Below are positions 54,769 to 62,786 of a stretch of DNA of 64,000 nt, piece by piece. The notes below the pieces were generated by a model. It ran no database searches, had not been told where the DNA came from, and saw only the letters and a program-made list of their open reading frames with translations. The DNA is from Bradyrhizobium sp. LTSP849 (GTDB taxonomy: Bacteria > Pseudomonadota > Alphaproteobacteria > Rhizobiales > Xanthobacteraceae): positions 62,001 to 126,000 of the forward strand of contig NZ_JYMR01000002.1 of assembly GCF_000938255.1 (NCBI RefSeq). The letters are read 5' to 3'. Position numbers and translations under genes: made by a program. How positions within the stretch are numbered: the first letter of the stretch is position 1; every line of letters starts with the position of its first letter.

Positions 54769-55269
54769 CTATTGCTTGGTCGAGGTCCATGTTCCCGAAC
54801 AGCCGTCGGAGCGGCGGAAGGTGCCGGAACCGCTCCGTCCCGACAGGCGGCCGGCGCCCGTGAAGGTCACGCCGTCGCCCGAGCCTGCCGTGTGCACCGA
54901 GCCGTTCGGGCTGACACTGCCGCTGACGCCTTCGCCGATGACCCGGCCCGAGGTGACCACGACCGCGCCGGTAGTTGAGCCGCCGCAGCCGACGCTGATG
55001 ACGGCCCAGGCGCCGTCAAAACTGCCGCCGCCACCACCTCCACCGCCGCTGCTGCGCCGTGGGGACGAGCGCGGTTCGTCGGCGGCCGGCTTGCTTCTGC
55101 GTGCGGACGGGGCCGGCTCGGCCGAGCGATCCGAGCGCGAGCCGGACAGCGACTTCTCGTCATTGCCGATCGCGCCGCCGGCGCTGCCGGACTGCGCGAA
55201 GGCGGACGATGAGGCGAGGGCGGCGGTAACGAGGGAAGCGAAAGCAAATGAGCGGGCGGTGTTCGGCAT
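54769..55269 (-). CDS. Small secreted Gly/Ser-rich protein
   Basis: About 166 residues from the ATG at 55269 (an ATG at 55290 is also in frame; neither has a good ribosome site). Signal peptide SFAFASLVTAALASSSAFAQ. A charged Ser/Arg/Pro linker ends in an eight-glycine run, followed by an 85-residue domain (FDGAWAVISVGCGGSTTGAV; a final RRSDGCSGTWTSTKQ) with two cysteines, predicted all-beta. It starts 39 bases after the caspase-like gene on the same strand, suggesting joint expression. Function unknown. Confidence 0.65.
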   Translation of the reverse strand: MPNTARSFAFASLVTAALASSSAFAQSGSAGGAIGNDEKSLSGSRSDRSAEPAPSARRSKPAADEPRSSPRRSSGGGGGGGGSFDGAWAVISVGCGGSTTGAVVVTSGRVIGEGVSGSVSPNGSVHTAGSGDGVTFTGAGRLSGRSGSGTFRRSDGCSGTWTSTKQ

Positions 55270-55308
55270 GATCGAGAAATCCAAAATCATGAGAAATCAG
55301 CGGCAAAA

Positions 55309-56655
55309 TCAGCGACCGGAGCCGTCGGCACAGACGGCTCCAATAATGCGGCAAGCTTTGCCAGCCTTGCCGCATTCGTCAAGCGCGGCGTCCTTCGCGC
55401 GCTGCACGTTGTCGCGCTGGACCAGCGACCAGGACTTGTCCGAGATCGCGAACGCGCCGCAACGGTTGCCGTAGAAGGAGAGCTCGATCGGACATTTGGC
55501 GCCGGCACAATTGCCGCGTGCATCCGCTACCGCCGCGCGCCGCGAGGCATGATTCCACGAGATGCCCCATTTGTTGCCGTCCGGCCCATAGACGATCGAG
55601 CCCCACGGCTTGAGATCGTCCATCTTGCGCATCCGCAGCAGCAGGCCCTCGGTCGGCTCGCCGGTCGGTGCCATCGCGATCCGCTCCTGGAGCTTTGTGA
55701 CCGCGCGGGTGAGGCCGTCAGCGGTATCTGGATCGAAATTGAGCTCGTAGAGCCGTTCGCTCAATTCGCTGAGCAGCGCCGCATCGCGCAGCGGCACGCG
55801 GTCGGGATCGGCGCGCAGGCGCTCTGCCGGCAGTGGATCGGGCTGCATCGCGGCGACCTGCGGCGGCGCGGCTTGCGTCGGGGCTACGAAATAGAAGGTG
55901 CCGTCGATCGGCGAGGACGACACCCATGGCTGCTGCGCGCCGGAGGTGGCGCGCTTCACTGCGAGCCCGACCTGGTTGAAAGTCTGGAACACGTCGAGAC
56001 CTGCGGTCCGGATCGTCGCGGCCAGCGCCTTGGTGTAGGGGCTGTGGCCGTCGCTGCCGTCCTGGGCGACGTTGCCGGGCTGCGTCGCGTAGGAGATCAG
56101 CGTGCCCTCGGGCGCGCGCATCTGCGCCAGGCCGCCGTCCGAGGAGCGCAAGCCGCGTGAGCCGAAGGGGTTGTTGCGGCAGGCATCGAGGATTACGAGA
56201 TTGAGCCGCGTGCCGGAGCCCTGCATCTGCCGCAGCACGAGGTTGACGTCGGTCATCTGGAAATCGACATCGGCCTCGCGCGTCGGGTTGGCGTTGACCG
56301 GCACGAGGTAGTTGGCGCCGGCGACCTGCACGCCGTGGCCGGCATAATAGAACAGCGCAACGTCGGCGCCCTGCACCTGCCGCCCAAAACTCTGCACGGC
56401 TGTGTCCATCGCCGGCTTGTCGAGATCGAGCTGGGCACGGCCGCCGACCAGCGTAAAGCCAAGCAGGCCAAGCGTCTCCGCCATCAGGCTTGCGTCCTTG
56501 GAGGGATTGTCGAGCGGGGTGATGTTCTTGTAGGCGGAGTTGCCGACCACCAGCGCGATGCGCTTCTCGGCCGATGCTTGGTGTGTCGCAGCGGCAAGCG
56601 TGGCGGCGATCAGCGCTGCCAGCACCAGGACGCGATTGAAAATCCTCGCGTACAT
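55309..56655 (-). CDS. Secreted caspase-fold protein with DUF4189 tail
   Basis: 448 residues from the ATG at 56655, where GGGGG lies ahead. Signal peptide VLVLAALIAATLAAATHQAS. The C14 caspase domain (residues 30-270) has ALVVGNSAYKNI, the catalytic His in FYYAGHGVQVAG and Cys in VILDACRNNPFG. A helical peptidoglycan-binding-like segment (ELSERLYELNFDPDTADGLT) follows, then a C-terminal DUF4189 domain (WGSIVYGPDGNKWGISWNHA; four cysteines). Bacterial orthocaspases of this type cleave after basic residues; here it would act in the periplasm. Substrate unknown. Confidence 0.88.
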   Translation of the reverse strand: MYARIFNRVLVLAALIAATLAAATHQASAEKRIALVVGNSAYKNITPLDNPSKDASLMAETLGLLGFTLVGGRAQLDLDKPAMDTAVQSFGRQVQGADVALFYYAGHGVQVAGANYLVPVNANPTREADVDFQMTDVNLVLRQMQGSGTRLNLVILDACRNNPFGSRGLRSSDGGLAQMRAPEGTLISYATQPGNVAQDGSDGHSPYTKALAATIRTAGLDVFQTFNQVGLAVKRATSGAQQPWVSSSPIDGTFYFVAPTQAAPPQVAAMQPDPLPAERLRADPDRVPLRDAALLSELSERLYELNFDPDTADGLTRAVTKLQERIAMAPTGEPTEGLLLRMRKMDDLKPWGSIVYGPDGNKWGISWNHASRRAAVADARGNCAGAKCPIELSFYGNRCGAFAISDKSWSLVQRDNVQRAKDAALDECGKAGKACRIIGAVCADGSGR

Positions 56656-57513
56656 CAAAAACCCCCAAAACAATGGCCGCAATCTACCAGCCGGGCGCGC
56701 ATCCGAAAAGCGGTGCGACATTCTGCGCGGGGGAGTGTGGTGCGTGGCGAACAGGCGAGGGACCATGGCTCCGCGCTCTCGCGCCCCAATGGGCCGAGCT
56801 ATGCTGCTTGGTTCGCACCCCCAAAGAATCAAAGGGCGCAGGGAAGACCGGGCGCTGGCTGGCACCCGCAAGTCCGTGCGCTACAGAAATGCACACGGTT
56901 TGGACTACAGGTGTAGCCGAACGCCCGGCCTTCCCTGCGCGGATGGTTTTAACGGTGTCCTTCGTGCTCTCCTCGGGGAGCGATGCACTATTGCCCCCGT
57001 CGCCTCACCGATGGCTGATGTGCGGGCCCGGTCGGGCCGCCACATCACCGCAAGACTTGACGCACAGGCTCCGGGCGTCAGGACCACACGACTTCTCCGT
57101 CCGCGGACGTCCTCGCCGGATCATCCGGGGCTCGCGTGTGCTCACCCCCGATGTCCGTTGAGGCCGCTGCAACCGCGCCGTGTCGTGCCGCGCGTGTGAC
57201 AAGCTCACGGCGAACCGCCCCGCCGTCACACCTCGCGCCGACGCTGCCGCGTCCACCGCAACCCGGCCCGCATCTCGTGACGATCGCGAAACGCCCCTTT
57301 GACGGACCGAGGTGAGGGGTATATGCCATAAATCCGAAATTCGGAAAAGTGAAATGTTTTTGCGGCTGGGGATTGACGAGGTGTTTCGCCCGACGGGTCG
57401 GGTCAGCCTGCCTCGATCTCCGGAGCGCGCGTGAGCGCGAACCCGGAATCCATTTCTGCGTGCTGCGCACCCATCCTGGAATGACGGAGGAGGTGAGGTC
57501 GAACGGAGCGCGC
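56656..57513. repeat. Long non-coding region carrying a Bradyrhizobium-type interspersed repeat
   Basis: 858 bases with only out-of-phase, low-quality reading frames. A near-perfect 19-base inverted repeat (56836-56854 with 56922-56940, one mismatch) starts a block that runs to about 57307. From memory, segments such as GCCGAACGCCCGGCCTTCCC, GGGAGCGATGCACTATTGCC and ACGCTGCCGCGTCCA recur in many Bradyrhizobium intergenic regions, where they are often mis-called as short genes. 57310-57350 is AT-rich, and CCCGACGGGTCGGG near 57388 is another palindrome. I see no gene here. Confidence 0.6.
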
Positions 57514-57702
57514 CTACTTCCAGAACCGTGCGAGTGACAGCGCCAAAAGCCCGAGCACGGTGCTGATCAGACCCACGATCGCGTTGGATTGCGCGAACAG
57601 GCCCGTTTCAATGAAGATCTGGCCGGCGATGAAGAAGCAGATCGCGGCCAGCAACAGACAAGCGCAGCCGACGGCGATCGACAAATATCGTATCGCTTTC
57701 AT
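57514..57702 (-). CDS. Small two-helix membrane protein under an EcfG-type promoter
   Basis: 62 residues if started at the ATG at 57702; an ATG at 57741 or GTG at 57750 are in frame but begin nine bases or less after the predicted -10 box, so they would need leaderless translation. The protein is two hydrophobic helices (SIAVGCACLLLAAICFFIAG; AIVGLISTVLGLLALSLARF) joined by QIFIETGLFAQSN. It has no known family. The perfect GGAAC-N16-CGTT element upstream puts it in the general stress regulon by inference. Confidence 0.65.
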   Translation of the reverse strand: MKAIRYLSIAVGCACLLLAAICFFIAGQIFIETGLFAQSNAIVGLISTVLGLLALSLARFWK

Positions 57703-57750
57703 GGCCAGAGCTGGTCTTGCGGGGAGTGCGGGGTCGCTCATGCAGGTCAC

Positions 57751-57775
57751 AACGGCACGGTCGACGGGATGTTCC
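57751..57775 (-). promoter_or_regulatory. EcfG general-stress promoter, site 1
   Basis: On the minus strand GGAAC (57775-57771), a 16-base spacer and CGTT (57754-57751) match the alphaproteobacterial EcfG sigma-factor consensus exactly, including spacer length. It faces the small membrane protein gene ending at 57514. EcfG regulons respond to heat, desiccation and carbon starvation through PhyR-NepR; none of those genes lies in the window. Confidence 0.75.
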
Positions 57776-57798
57776 TTCGTCTCCGCGTACGGGAAGCG

Positions 57799-57975
57799 TC
57801 AGTCATTTGCGCAGCAATCCACCAGCGCGCGCCAGATGCGTTTGATTTCGACGGTCTTCTGAAGTTCGAGGACGTGGTTCGCGCTTGGCTGTGGGGATGT
57901 CAGCTCCGAGCGCATCTCTCGCGGCGCGATCCAGCGCTCGGATATAGGATCGTACCATTTGCCTGGATTGACCAA
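57799..57975 (-). CDS. Possible 58-residue protein
   Basis: A TTG at 57975 preceded by AAGGGA about eight bases away opens a frame to 57799. The product (NPGKWYDPISERWIAPREMR, ending IWRALVDCCAND) looks protein-like at its start. The frame continues upstream to 58407, antisense-shadowing the Crp/Fnr gene frame, and that part is not credible. Low confidence. Confidence 0.28.
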   Translation of the reverse strand: MVNPGKWYDPISERWIAPREMRSELTSPQPSANHVLELQKTVEIKRIWRALVDCCAND

Positions 57976-58157
57976 GTTAATGTCCCTTCGTGGGAGGCAA
58001 ACGCGATGGAGGCTCGGAGTGTTCCAAAACAGGCCTGAAAAGATGAGTATCGCGGCGGCACGAAACGCTAGCGCTTCGGCATGTCGTCGACGGCTTCGAG
58101 CAAAGGCGGCGTCAGGGAGAACGGCGTCGTCATCGAAGGGGCTGATGGTCCTCCCCG

Positions 58158-58862
58158 TCAGAGCCCGCCCAGCACTTCCCCAAAATGCTTCTTCACCGCG
58201 CCGTTGCAGGCGCAGGCGCTGGCTTCGAGCGCCGGCGCGTCCAGGATCAGGATAGCGCCGCGTCGGGTCGCGAGGATGCGCCTCGCCTTGAACATCTGGA
58301 TGACGCGGCTGGCATAGCTGCGGGAAACGCCGAGCATGCCGGCAAGCTGCTCGTGGGTGAGGGGGATCTCGTCGCCGCCGATATACTCCTGCGCGGCGAT
58401 GATCCACTTGGCCGCGCGCTGCTCGATCGAATGCGCGGCGTTGCAGGCTGCGGTCTGAAGCAGCTGCGCGAACTGGCAGGCCGCGTAGCGCGCGAACAAA
58501 TCCTGGAGGCTGGTCGATTTTTGCTGCGCCTGTTCGAGCGCGCGCAGCGGCAGGCGAACAACCGTGCCGCCAACCTTCACGACGATGCGTGAATAGGCGA
58601 GCGAGGGGCCGCGGCCAGCGGGAACGCCAACCGCGCCCTCGCGGCCGACCAGGAGGCTTTCGACCTCGCGATCGTCCTCGACCGGCACTGCGAACGACAC
58701 GAAAGCGGGGCCGCAGGGGAAGTGGACGACGGCGATGCTGTCGCCGGCGTGATGCAGGATGTGGTTCGCAGGCAGCTCGACCGATTGCAGATGAGGCGCG
58801 AGCAGCTCGAAATCATGGGCGCTGAGCTTTTGAAGAAGCTCGTTCTGGGGCCGGCCGGTCAC
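58158..58862 (-). CDS. Crp/Fnr family transcriptional regulator
   Basis: 234 residues from a GTG. The N-terminal cyclic-nucleotide-binding-like beta roll (VELPANHILHHAGDSIAVVH; LLVGREGAVGVPAG) is joined by a long helix to a winged helix-turn-helix (PLTHEQLAGMLGVSRSYASRV). There is no N-terminal cysteine cluster for an Fe-S centre, so it is not an oxygen-sensing FNR; the RSYASRV recognition helix differs from FixK. It resembles the group of rhizobial Crp-like proteins of unknown signal. It sits between the two EcfG-promoted small genes. Confidence 0.9.
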   Translation of the reverse strand: MTGRPQNELLQKLSAHDFELLAPHLQSVELPANHILHHAGDSIAVVHFPCGPAFVSFAVPVEDDREVESLLVGREGAVGVPAGRGPSLAYSRIVVKVGGTVVRLPLRALEQAQQKSTSLQDLFARYAACQFAQLLQTAACNAAHSIEQRAAKWIIAAQEYIGGDEIPLTHEQLAGMLGVSRSYASRVIQMFKARRILATRRGAILILDAPALEASACACNGAVKKHFGEVLGGL

Positions 58863-59208
58863 GCTTTTTATCTCTTACCAGGCCGGGAATCGGCACCGGA
58901 GAACTCTACGTTTCCGCAAAGGAACCGACGGTTCCAAAGTGCACACAAGGGCTTTTGATAAATCGAAAAGTTGGCGACGGACTGCCGCGTTGCATGCGGG
59001 CCACGCCTCGAACTCTGTTCACGTCCGGAGAACTACGGAAATCCGAATGCGAACGCTCTGTTCAGGAGTGAACATAAGGCGCGCGCGGATTGGATTAGCA
59101 TCACGGCCGCCGAGTGCGCACCCCGTGCGCTCTGCCCGACGGACCGCCGGCCGATACCCACCCTACGCCGCCAGGCCGGCTGGTCCGAGGGGGCATCGCT
59201 TGCGGCCG
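58863..59208. other. Regulatory gap upstream of the Crp/Fnr gene with two palindromes
   Basis: 346 bases without a credible gene. GGAACC-GAC-GGTTCC (58921-58935) is a perfect palindrome about 60 bases before the regulator start, and TGTTCA-GGAG-TGAACA (59059-59074) is a second one about 200 bases upstream. Either could be an autoregulatory site. No promoter can be named with confidence. Confidence 0.5.
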
Positions 59209-59445
59209 CTATACAACGCGCGCTTCGCGCTCGGCCGACAGGCGGTTCGACGCCAAATGGTTTCGGTAGGCGTCGATCGCCCTGTTGGCGAGCATCAGCG
59301 GGCGGCGCTCGCCGGTTTTGAGCTGCGATTCGATGGCATCAAGGATGATGTTTGCGGACGCATCCGGCGAGCCGAGCTCGCCGCCCTTCTCGAGGAAGCT
59401 CCAGGCAATGAAGAACGCGCTTTCGACCGTGCAGCGGATGGACAT
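59209..59445 (-). CDS. Small hypothetical protein under an EcfG-type promoter
   Basis: 78 residues: MSIRCTVESAFFIAWSFLEK, then GGELGSPDASANIILDAIES and LMLANRAIDAYRNHL. Soluble and helical; similar short proteins occur across Rhizobiales from memory, without a known function. The ATG at 59445 lies eight bases after the -10 of a perfect EcfG element, so the message may be nearly leaderless. No ribosome site is seen, which fits. Confidence 0.7.
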   Translation of the reverse strand: MSIRCTVESAFFIAWSFLEKGGELGSPDASANIILDAIESQLKTGERRPLMLANRAIDAYRNHLASNRLSAEREARVV

Positions 59446-59453
59446 GTGCTGCC

Positions 59454-59478
59454 AACGCGGTGCGGCCGCCCGCGTTCC
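59454..59478 (-). promoter_or_regulatory. EcfG general-stress promoter, site 2
   Basis: On the minus strand GGAAC (59478-59474), 16 bases, CGTT (59457-59454): an exact EcfG consensus. It lies in the 64-base gap between the Flp gene stop and the small gene at 59209-59445 and points at the latter. The distance from -10 to ATG is eight bases, about the same as from site 1 to the first in-frame ATG of its gene. Confidence 0.75.
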
Positions 59479-59509
59479 GCGGGCGTCGTGCGCGTTGCGA
59501 AGGCGCGCT

Positions 59510-59671
59510 TTACTTCAGCGACGAGCTGATCGAACCGAACTTCAGCTTCAACGTCGAGCCCAGATTGTTGACCACGGCGATGATGGCCAGCGCGATGCCG
59601 GCGGCGATCAGACCGTACTCGATCGCGGTCGCGCCGGACTCGTCGGCCAGGAAGCGGCGAATGGTCTGCAT
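59510..59671 (-). CDS. Flp family type IVb pilin
   Basis: 53 residues from the ATG at 59671 with GGTGAGA ahead. MQTIRRFLADESGATAIEYG has the prepilin cleavage context G-A-T-A-I-E-Y of Flp pilins, followed by the hydrophobic LIAAGIALAIIAVV. After processing by a TadV/CpaA-type peptidase it would polymerise into thin adhesive pili. No tad/cpa genes are in the window, so it depends on a locus elsewhere. A GGTTCC-N7-GGAACC palindrome lies 58 bases upstream (59729-59747). Confidence 0.92.
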   Translation of the reverse strand: MQTIRRFLADESGATAIEYGLIAAGIALAIIAVVNNLGSTLKLKFGSISSSLK

Positions 59672-59835
59672 GGTCTCACCAGGAATTTCGAAAGGGGAAT
59701 TGACGAGGACTATAGTCCGCGGGTCATAGGTTCCCCTATTTGGAACCACGGCTTACGTCAATTTCGAGTTAATCGCGGATGAAAGCGCGGCGGCGAGCCA
59801 CGCGTCTCACCGCCGTGAATTCGGTTCCTCGGCAC

Positions 59836-60894
59836 TCAGTTCTTCAGCACGATGCGGCCGACCACCTTGCCGGCGCGGAGCTCCTCGATCCATTTCTGGA
59901 CGTCGCCCATCGGCTCTTCCCGCATCGGCGTCGGCTTGATCTTGCCGGCGCGCGCGAGCGCCATCAGCTCCTTCGCCTCAGTGAGCGTGCCGACCATGAA
60001 GCCCTCGATGGTCATGCGCTTGTAGACCCATTGCACCATCGGCAGCGTGAACTGGCCGCCCATCAGGCCGGACACCACGATCTTGCCGCCGCGCGCGGCG
60101 ACCGCGACCGCAAACGCCATCGACTTCTCGTTGCCGGCGAAATCGACGATCTCGTCAAAGCCGCCTTCGGTCTCCTTCAGTATGCGCTTGATCACGTCAG
60201 GCTCGGATGGATCGTAGGCAACAGCGGCGCCGTTCCTCAACGCGGTGTCGCGCGCGGCCGGGCTGAGATCGGCGACCGTGATCGGCTGCTTGAACATGGC
60301 TTGCGCGAACGACAGGCCCATCATGCCAACGCCGCCCAAGCCAATCAGCAGGATGTTGCGCTGGCGCGGACGATCGACCAGGCGCTTGAGCGCGCCGTAG
60401 GCGGTGACGCCCGAGCACATCAGGGTCGCGGCCTGGTTGACGGGCAGGGGATCGTAGTCGAGCAAATATTTCGCGTCAGGCACCAGTACGTGGGTGGCAA
60501 AACCGCCGTCGATGGAGACGCCGAGGAAGCGCTGCTTCACACAGAGATTCTCGTCGCCCTTGGCGCAGTCGCGACACTGGCCGCAGCCGATCCAGGGAAA
60601 CACGGCCTTCTTGCTCCCGACGAGACCCGCCGGTACGTCGGGGCCGACTTCGTCGACGATTCCTGCGATCTCGTGGCCGAGCGTGAAAGGCAGCGTCATA
60701 CCGCGCGTGGTGTCGAGCTTCTTGCCGCCGCCGAGATCGGCATAGCCGTCCTGGATGTGCAGATCGGAATGGCAGAGGCCGCATCGCTCGATGCGCACCA
60801 GCACCTCGCGTCCTTGCGGCTTCGGCGTGTCGACGATGGTCTCGCACAGCGGCGCATCGAACTTGACCAGGGACTGCCGACGCATCAACGCCAT
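59836..60894 (-). CDS. Zinc-dependent alcohol dehydrogenase
   Basis: 352 residues of the medium-chain dehydrogenase family. Catalytic zinc ligands are in CGLCHSDLHIQDG and LGHEIAG; the structural zinc lobe is CGQCRDCAKGDENLC (four cysteines). The cofactor motif is LIGLGGVGMMGLS with Asp ending the next strand (VADLSP), favouring NAD. The substrate is unspecified; related rhizobial enzymes oxidise alcohols or reduce aldehydes. It is separated by 25 bases from rsmA upstream on the same strand. Confidence 0.92.
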   Translation of the reverse strand: MALMRRQSLVKFDAPLCETIVDTPKPQGREVLVRIERCGLCHSDLHIQDGYADLGGGKKLDTTRGMTLPFTLGHEIAGIVDEVGPDVPAGLVGSKKAVFPWIGCGQCRDCAKGDENLCVKQRFLGVSIDGGFATHVLVPDAKYLLDYDPLPVNQAATLMCSGVTAYGALKRLVDRPRQRNILLIGLGGVGMMGLSFAQAMFKQPITVADLSPAARDTALRNGAAVAYDPSEPDVIKRILKETEGGFDEIVDFAGNEKSMAFAVAVAARGGKIVVSGLMGGQFTLPMVQWVYKRMTIEGFMVGTLTEAKELMALARAGKIKPTPMREEPMGDVQKWIEELRAGKVVGRIVLKN

Positions 60895-60918
60895 ATTCCT
60901 TCCTCCGAAATTTCTTTC

Positions 60919-61773
60919 TCAACTCTCGCTGCGTATATCGGCCAATTCACGCGCCATGGCAACAAAGCCTGCGATCGGAATGGTCTCGGCGCGCCGCGTC
61001 GCATCGACGCCTGCGGCCGCAGCAAGCCGGGCCGGATCGACGCCCAGCGATTTCAGGCTCTGGCGCAGCATTTTCCTGCGCTGGCCGAAGGCAGCGGCTG
61101 CGACCTGTTCGAGCAGTTTTCGATCGCAGGGAAGCGGGTTTGCGCGCGGCACCAGACGCACGACGGAAGACGTGACCTTCGGCGGCGGCACGAAGGCGGA
61201 CGGCGAAATGTCGAACAGGATCTTCGTCTCGCAGCGCCAGTTTGCGAGCACGCCGAGCCGGCCATAGGCCTCTTCGTCTTCGCGCGCGACGATGCGTTCA
61301 CCGACCTCGCGCTGAAACATCAAGACCATCATCTCGTACCAGGGGGGCCACGGCTCGGTGGTGAGCCAGCCGATCAGCAGATGGGTCGCGATGTTGTAGG
61401 GCAAATTGGCGACGATCTTGGCCTTGTCGCCTGCGAGCAGCGGGCGCGGATCAAAGGTCATGGCATCGCCATGCACGATCTCGAGCCGGCCGGGATAGCG
61501 CGCGGAAATATCCTGCAATGCCGGGATCGCGCGCTCGTCATGCTCGATCGCGATGACGCGTTTGGCGCCGAGCGCGAGCAAGGCGCGCGTCAGGCCGCCG
61601 GGACCCGGGCCGATCTCGACGATGGTGGAATCTTCGAGCGGTGCTGCGGCGCGCGCGATGCGGGCGGTGAGATTGAGGTCGAGCAGGAAATTCTGGCCGA
61701 GCGATTTGCGGGCCGACAGAGCGTGCTGGCGAATGACCTCGCGAAGCGGCGGGAGGTCGTCGATCGCGCTCAT
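60919..61773 (-). CDS. rsmA: 16S rRNA (adenine1518-N6/adenine1519-N6)-dimethyltransferase
   Basis: 284 residues. [18 protein letters not shown], the SAM motif [15 protein letters not shown] and the catalytic [12 protein letters not shown] (N-L-P-Y) identify RsmA/KsgA. It dimethylates two adenines near the 3' end of 16S rRNA during 30S maturation. Its ATG overlaps the pdxA stop by one base (TGATG), so translation is coupled. Operon lptD-surA-pdxA-rsmA. Confidence 0.96.
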   Translation of the reverse strand: MSAIDDLPPLREVIRQHALSARKSLGQNFLLDLNLTARIARAAAPLEDSTIVEIGPGPGGLTRALLALGAKRVIAIEHDERAIPALQDISARYPGRLEIVHGDAMTFDPRPLLAGDKAKIVANLPYNIATHLLIGWLTTEPWPPWYEMMVLMFQREVGERIVAREDEEAYGRLGVLANWRCETKILFDISPSAFVPPPKVTSSVVRLVPRANPLPCDRKLLEQVAAAAFGQRRKMLRQSLKSLGVDPARLAAAAGVDATRRAETIPIAGFVAMARELADIRSES

Positions 61774-62786
61774 CAGCTTTTTGCAGCCGCCATGCGGCTG
61801 GCGAGCCTCAAGGCTGCGATCAGGCTGGCCGGATTGGCTTTGCCGGTGCCGGCGATGTCGAACGCGGTGCCGTGATCGGGCGAGGTGCGGATGAAGGGCA
61901 GGCCGAGCGTGACGTTGACGGCGTCGTCGAAGGCGACCGTCTTGATCGGGATCAGCGCCTGGTCGTGATACATGCAGACCGCGCAGTCATAGGTGTTGCG
62001 GGCAGCCTCGTGGAACATGGTGTCTGCGGGCAGCGGCCCTTTCGCATCGATGCCGTAATTGCGCAGCGTCTTGAGCGCCGGCGCGATCACGGTCTGCTCC
62101 TCATGGCCGAGCGAGCCGTCTTCGCCGGCATGCGGGTTGAGGCCCGAGATAGCGATGCGCGGCCGGGCGATGCCGAAGCGGGATTTCAGTTCAGTGGCAA
62201 CGATGCGCACGGTCGAGACGATCAGCTCGCTCGTGAGCTGGCTCAACGCCTCGCGCAGGGATACGTGGATCGTTACCGGCACGACGGCAAGCCGCGGCGA
62301 CCACAGCATCATCACCGGCTGCGGCACGCGGCCATCCTGCTCGGCGAGCTCGGCAAGGAATTCGGTGTGGCCGGGATGACGAAAGCCGGCGCGATAGAGC
62401 ACGCTCTTGGCGATCGGATTGGTGACGACGGCGCCGGCGTGCCCCGTGTGGACGTCGGCGACCGCCTGGCGGATCGAGGCGAGCGCAGCTGGTGCGCTCG
62501 ATCCATCGGGCTTGCCGGGCAGGGCGGTCGCGCGCTCGCCGGTCGCAACCACGGGCAGGGCGTCTGCGAAGGCAGCCTCGGCCTCGCTGGCGCTCACCGA
62601 GGCAATCCTGATGTCGGTGCCGAGCGTTTTGGCGCGCTGCGCGAGCAGCGCCTCGTCGCCGAGCAGATAGAAAGCGGGCAGGTTCAATTCGCGGCGCCTG
62701 AGCCAGGCTGCGATGGTGATGTCGGGGCCGATGCCGGCGGGCTCTCCCAGCGTCAAGGCGAGGGGCTTTGCGGGAGTGGTGGCCAT
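61773..62786 (-). CDS. pdxA: 4-hydroxythreonine-4-phosphate dehydrogenase
   Basis: 337 residues from the ATG at 62786, which overlaps the surA stop by one base. [18 protein letters not shown] is the substrate-binding start; the metal-binding histidines are in [27 protein letters not shown] and [13 protein letters not shown], and [13 protein letters not shown] closes the active site. The enzyme acts in pyridoxal-phosphate synthesis. The position between surA and rsmA is conserved in proteobacteria. Confidence 0.96.
   Translation of the reverse strand: MATTPAKPLALTLGEPAGIGPDITIAAWLRRRELNLPAFYLLGDEALLAQRAKTLGTDIRIASVSASEAEAAFADALPVVATGERATALPGKPDGSSAPAALASIRQAVADVHTGHAGAVVTNPIAKSVLYRAGFRHPGHTEFLAELAEQDGRVPQPVMMLWSPRLAVVPVTIHVSLREALSQLTSELIVSTVRIVATELKSRFGIARPRIAISGLNPHAGEDGSLGHEEQTVIAPALKTLRNYGIDAKGPLPADTMFHEAARNTYDCAVCMYHDQALIPIKTVAFDDAVNVTLGLPFIRTSPDHGTAFDIAGTGKANPASLIAALRLASRMAAAKS

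Noticed and set aside
57005..57256. Short minus-strand gene within the repeat block
   Set aside because: The frame falls in the presumed interspersed repeat, where such short genes are usually annotation artefacts.
57976..58407. Upstream extension of the minus-strand frame ending at 57799
   Set aside because: It overlaps the Crp/Fnr gene in another frame of the same strand and is Arg/Pro/His-rich; only the last 58 codons are even plausible.
59018..59074. LexA (SOS) box from GTTC/GAAC clusters
   Set aside because: Alphaproteobacterial LexA needs GTTC-N7-GTTC; the spacings here do not fit.
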